From assembly GCA_008330645.1 (NCBI GenBank), contig VLTN01000014.1:544525-608524 (forward strand): a stretch of 64,000 bases of DNA, given 5' to 3'. Below the pieces are notes generated by a model. That model saw nothing but the letters and a program-made list of their open reading frames with translations, did not search any database and was not told where the DNA came from. The stretch's first letter is position 1. The number at the start of each line of letters is the position of its first letter. The stretch comes from Cafeteria roenbergensis. Its lineage: Eukaryota > Sar > Bigyra > Bicosoecida > Cafeteriaceae. The translations under genes and the position numbers were made by a program. Of the stretch, positions 61,276 through 64,000 are shown piece by piece.

Positions 61276-64000
61276 TGAACATCGTTGGGGGGGGGTCAAA
61301 AGCTCGCAAAACCATGCCACACACTCGATTCACAGACTCACCAATCACCAATCCAGCAACTCCATCACCGATGAGTCACAAACCGCGCCAAACCCACAAT
61401 CCCAAGTCCCAAGCCCAGATCACTCCCATCACACTGCCACGAGTCGCCAATCAGCCGCCCCTGCTCACCGCATACGCTCCACCTGCTGTCGCAGGTACTG
61501 CGTCTGCCCGATCAGCTGGGTCGCCAGTCCCTTGGCGATGACCTCGTTCAGCCTCGACAGCCAGCGGAAGGCCCAGCGCGCACGCTCCCTCGGCCGGTCG
61601 CCGAAGGCCGTGTCCGCCACCTTCTTGAGGAAGGCGAAGGCCGCCGGTCCCATGCGTCCCGTGGTCGTGATGACGAAGGGCACAATGGAGCTCAAGTTGT
61701 CCTTTGTAGCTGAGCTCTTCTTGTACTCCCTCATCTTGTCATTCTCACGGCGCTCGAGAAAGGCGTCCATGTTCTGCAGGCCCTGCGTCACGTAGGACTT
61801 GCTCACCGCCGAGGTGATCTGCACGTCGACGAGACAGGTGGTCTCGAAGTCGACGTGCACCCGCAGGTCCGGTCGCTTGCGCGCGGCCTCGCTGGACCCC
61901 GGCTGGGACCCGAAGCGCGTCTGCCCGTCCTGCCAGCTGGAGGGCTCCACCACCGACTGCAGCCCCGCCGAGCGCACCGCCGCGTGCAGGACGTCGCGGA
62001 CGTCGTTGTGCGCCCGAATGGTGGAGCCCTTGCCGCAGCGGCAACGCGCCAGGTGATGTGCCACGCCCGAGACCCCGCCGATGTGGACGGTGCCTCTCGC
62101 CGTGGTGTCCCGCTGCACGCACGCGCAGTTGATCGACACGCCGTCCGGCACCACGTGGTCGGCCTCGGCGGCTCCGATGCGGTAGCGGGTGACCACCGCG
62201 AACTCCTCGTCTGTGAGCCCGCGGGGTCCCATCATCGTGTTGCGGAGCCAGTAGTGTGTTCCCGGCACGCATGCCTCTCGGAACGCGACCAGGTCGCTCA
62301 TGACGCGGAACATGGCCGGGTCATCGATGTTGGCGACACGCTTCTCCGTCGTGCTCTTAGCCAGCGCCTCGGCCCTGCAGCGTGCTGTGCAGGCCCTGCG
62401 CGCCTTGGCCAAACGGCGCAGGAAGACGCACTCGTGCTTGATGCGCAGCATGTCATCGTGGTGCAGCACCATCTTGCGTTGCCAGGGCGCCTCGGTCTGC
62501 TCGTTCGCCCGCGCCGTCACCCCGTCGCCGTACAGGCACTTGCGGAGCTTGGCCTTCAGCTCGCCCGGCAGCTTACCCAGGGTGTCGGGCAAGAAGCCCT
62601 CGAACCCTGTCGCTGCGGCCAGGCAGCGGGCTCCCTTGCAGGCCCTGATGAACTCCTCCACCAGGTTTGCCGCTGCCTCCATGTCATCCGACGACTCGTC
62701 GTCAGATCTGAGCTCCATCATCGCCTCCAGCGCCAGCTCCTCGATCTCGGCGCGCAGCTCTTCCAGGCCCTCGACAGCCCCCGCGATGTCCGACCTCCAC
62801 ACGTGCGCCAGCTGGTAGCGCTTCTTCACCCTGGCGGCATGAAGGTCGGCATCCTTGCCCACGACGCAGTCCTTGTCCGGCCTGAAGTACCGTGCCTCGG
62901 TGCAGGCGTCCTTGTACTCCTTGCTGTCCCGGTCGTAGTCCCGGTAGGCTCCCTTGGCGACCTCCTCGCATCGCAGCAGGATGTCGCCCACCTCCTTGGT
63001 CGCATCGCTGCGGTCTGAGCGCTTCAGCGCCCGCATCACGAGTTTCTTGAGCGAGATGCCCTTCCAGTTGGGGTCGTTGCCGTCCGCGTCCGCGTCGGGT
63101 CCGTCCCTGGCCAACCCGATCGCCGGCGTTCGCCTGACCGAGTAGACCTGTGCCGCATCCGCTCTCGGCTGTGCGGCATCAGATGTCTCTTGGCCGCTTG
63201 GAGCGCCAGCCGCACTAGCTGCCGCTGCGCCGCCGCCGCTCGTCGTCATCTCGGTCGCCGCTCCCGCCGCGCTGGCGGCAGCCGCACCTCCACCACCCGT
63301 CTGGCCTCCGCTTGTCGGTGTTGGCTGATGCCCCGGTTCAGCCGCTCCCTCCGTACCGCTGACGAGCCACCCATCCAGCGTACCTGCAAGCTGCTGCCCG
63401 TGCGCCGGCCCCTCCTCGCAGTCCTCCTTGGACTCGCTCTCTCCGACCGCCGGGTGGTCCACCCACGGCGTGCCGCCCGCTGCAGCAGCCGCCGCACCTG
63501 ACTCATCCTCCGCTTCCGCCTCGCCGGCGTTGGCTGGTCCCGCTCCGGCACCACTGCCCGACGCCGCTTCGCCTCCGCCTCCACCAGTGCCGGGTCCGTC
63601 GCGGGCCTCCTCCGGCGGTGGCGCCATCTCGAACCGCCCTTTCCGCATGTCCCGAACGGCCTCGATGAAGCCCGCTGTCGCCTCGAAGCGGAACTGCGCC
63701 ACGCCAGGCAGGCCCATGCCCCCGGCTTTGCAGCCCTTGCTCAGCATCTTTGCCAGCCTCATCTGAGCGTAGCCTCCCTTCTTCAAGGCCGGGTTGGACG
63801 CTGCCGATGCGAGCCGAGTCACACCGTCGGCTTCCCGGCCCAGGAGCGCCCACCACGCCTCCCGCCTTGCGTGCTCGTCCGGCAGCCCCCGAACAAGCGC
63901 CTCGATGGCCTTGGACATGGCCTCACGGAAGTCGTCCTCGGTCACCGTGCACATCTCGTCCGAGAGCGCGTGGCCGATCGCATCCAGCTCCGTCTTGTGC
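61276..64000 (-). mobile_element. Non-LTR retrotransposon, 3' portion (copy B), runs off the right edge
   Basis: Same 3' end as copy A, then an extra ~1430 bases of coding sequence to the window edge. The 3' untranslated part is 61276-61464. Reverse transcriptase is not in the window and is presumed to lie further upstream (beyond 64000). The insertion end lies 15 bases after the NTPase stop codon. Confidence 0.85.
61465..64000 (-). CDS. Retrotransposon polyprotein, post-RT region and restriction-like endonuclease (partial)
   Basis: The minus frame is open from the right edge (first residues HKTELDAIGHALSDEM) to the stop at 61465, 845 codons. The edge-proximal part has LPDEHARREAWWALLGR and GGMGLPGVAQFRFEATAGFI, which resembles the region following reverse transcriptase in algal and protist LINEs. 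A low-complexity Ala/Gly/Thr-rich linker occupies about 63200-63620. The C-terminal ~300 residues contain CAC, HHLARC, RAHND, then RPD-x13-D: the Cys/His motif and catalytic PD...D of RLE endonucleases that nick target DNA for target-primed reverse transcription. The first Met (63954) is internal and not the true start. Confidence 0.75.
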   Translation of the reverse strand, partial: HKTELDAIGHALSDEMCTVTEDDFREAMSKAIEALVRGLPDEHARREAWWALLGREADGVTRLASAASNPALKKGGYAQMRLAKMLSKGCKAGGMGLPGVAQFRFEATAGFIEAVRDMRKGRFEMAPPPEEARDGPGTGGGGGEAASGSGAGAGPANAGEAEAEDESGAAAAAAGGTPWVDHPAVGESESKEDCEEGPAHGQQLAGTLDGWLVSGTEGAAEPGHQPTPTSGGQTGGGGAAAASAAGAATEMTTSGGGAAAASAAGAPSGQETSDAAQPRADAAQVYSVRRTPAIGLARDGPDADADGNDPNWKGISLKKLVMRALKRSDRSDATKEVGDILLRCEEVAKGAYRDYDRDSKEYKDACTEARYFRPDKDCVVGKDADLHAARVKKRYQLAHVWRSDIAGAVEGLEELRAEIEELALEAMMELRSDDESSDDMEAAANLVEEFIRACKGARCLAAATGFEGFLPDTLGKLPGELKAKLRKCLYGDGVTARANEQTEAPWQRKMVLHHDDMLRIKHECVFLRRLAKARRACTARCRAEALAKSTTEKRVANIDDPAMFRVMSDLVAFREACVPGTHYWLRNTMMGPRGLTDEEFAVVTRYRIGAAEADHVVPDGVSINCACVQRDTTARGTVHIGGVSGVAHHLARCRCGKGSTIRAHNDVRDVLHAAVRSAGLQSVVEPSSWQDGQTRFGSQPGSSEAARKRPDLRVHVDFETTCLVDVQITSAVSKSYVTQGLQNMDAFLERRENDKMREYKKSSATKDNLSSIVPFVITTTGRMGPAAFAFLKKVADTAFGDRPRERARWAFRWLSRLNEVIAKGLATQLIGQTQYLRQQVERMR

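Noticed and set aside
62430-62480. HHDDML in the retroelement frame as a reverse-transcriptase YxDD box
   Set aside because: The surrounding residues do not fit RT motifs B to D, and the region lies between the linker and the endonuclease domain, after where RT should be.

Overview
This window is nuclear DNA of a GC-rich, gene-dense, intron-bearing unicellular eukaryote. About 22 genes lie on both strands in 64 kb. Most introns are short, begin GTGAG (a few GTCAG, GTGCG or GTGGG) and end in a pyrimidine-poor CAG. Many proteins carry long Ala/Gly/acidic insertions, typical of GC-rich protists such as haptophytes, pelagophytes or bicosoecid-like flagellates. An RPGRIP1L-like ciliary exon at the left edge suggests a flagellated cell. 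No plastid or photosynthesis gene is visible, so I cannot place the lineage more precisely.

Layout. 1-12.1 kb: a ciliary coiled-coil gene (first exon only), an ankyrin gene in which every internal exon is exactly one 33-codon repeat, two nearly identical leucine-rich-repeat genes in tandem, and a secreted GH78 alpha-L-rhamnosidase. 12.6-34.4 kb: mostly housekeeping genes: proteasome RPN1 (with an apparent 1-base frameshift), a secreted carboxylesterase, an RGG/proline-rich disordered protein, a C-terminal J-domain protein, the TOR-complex subunit LST8, a small coiled-coil protein, SNU13, mitochondrial PAM18, a FYVE protein and mitochondrial cysteine desulfurase NFS1. 35.1-49.6 kb: the RNA polymerase I largest subunit, a syntaxin-16-type Qa-SNARE, casein kinase 2 alpha and an APC-family amino-acid/polyamine transporter. 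49.9-64 kb: accessory DNA: a disordered repeat protein, a second ankyrin gene built from a tandem array of about 291-bp exon-plus-intron units, and a large intronless P-loop NTPase with a C-terminal D...QxK nuclease-like motif, lying between two copies of a non-LTR retrotransposon 3' end that encodes a restriction-like endonuclease domain.

How the genes fit together. RPA1, SNU13 and CK2 alpha serve ribosome synthesis and growth; LST8 and the APC transporter fit nutrient sensing and uptake; NFS1 and PAM18 are mitochondrial; the FYVE protein and syntaxin-16 act in endosome/Golgi traffic. The secreted rhamnosidase and esterase suggest digestion of external polysaccharides and esters. The ankyrin, LRR and NTPase-nuclease genes are the fast-evolving part, with recent duplication, repeat homogenisation, patchy sequence exchange and retroelement activity.

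The most unusual content is (i) the NTPase/nuclease-like gene bracketed by retroelements, reminiscent of kinetoplastid RHS and Crinkler-type proteins, (ii) the one-repeat-per-exon ankyrin genes, one of which has near-identical introns in a higher-order array, and (iii) the LRR pair, which is almost identical except for one 57-base patch and the last fifth of the protein. All exon coordinates were read by eye from splice-site consensus, reading phase and protein similarity.
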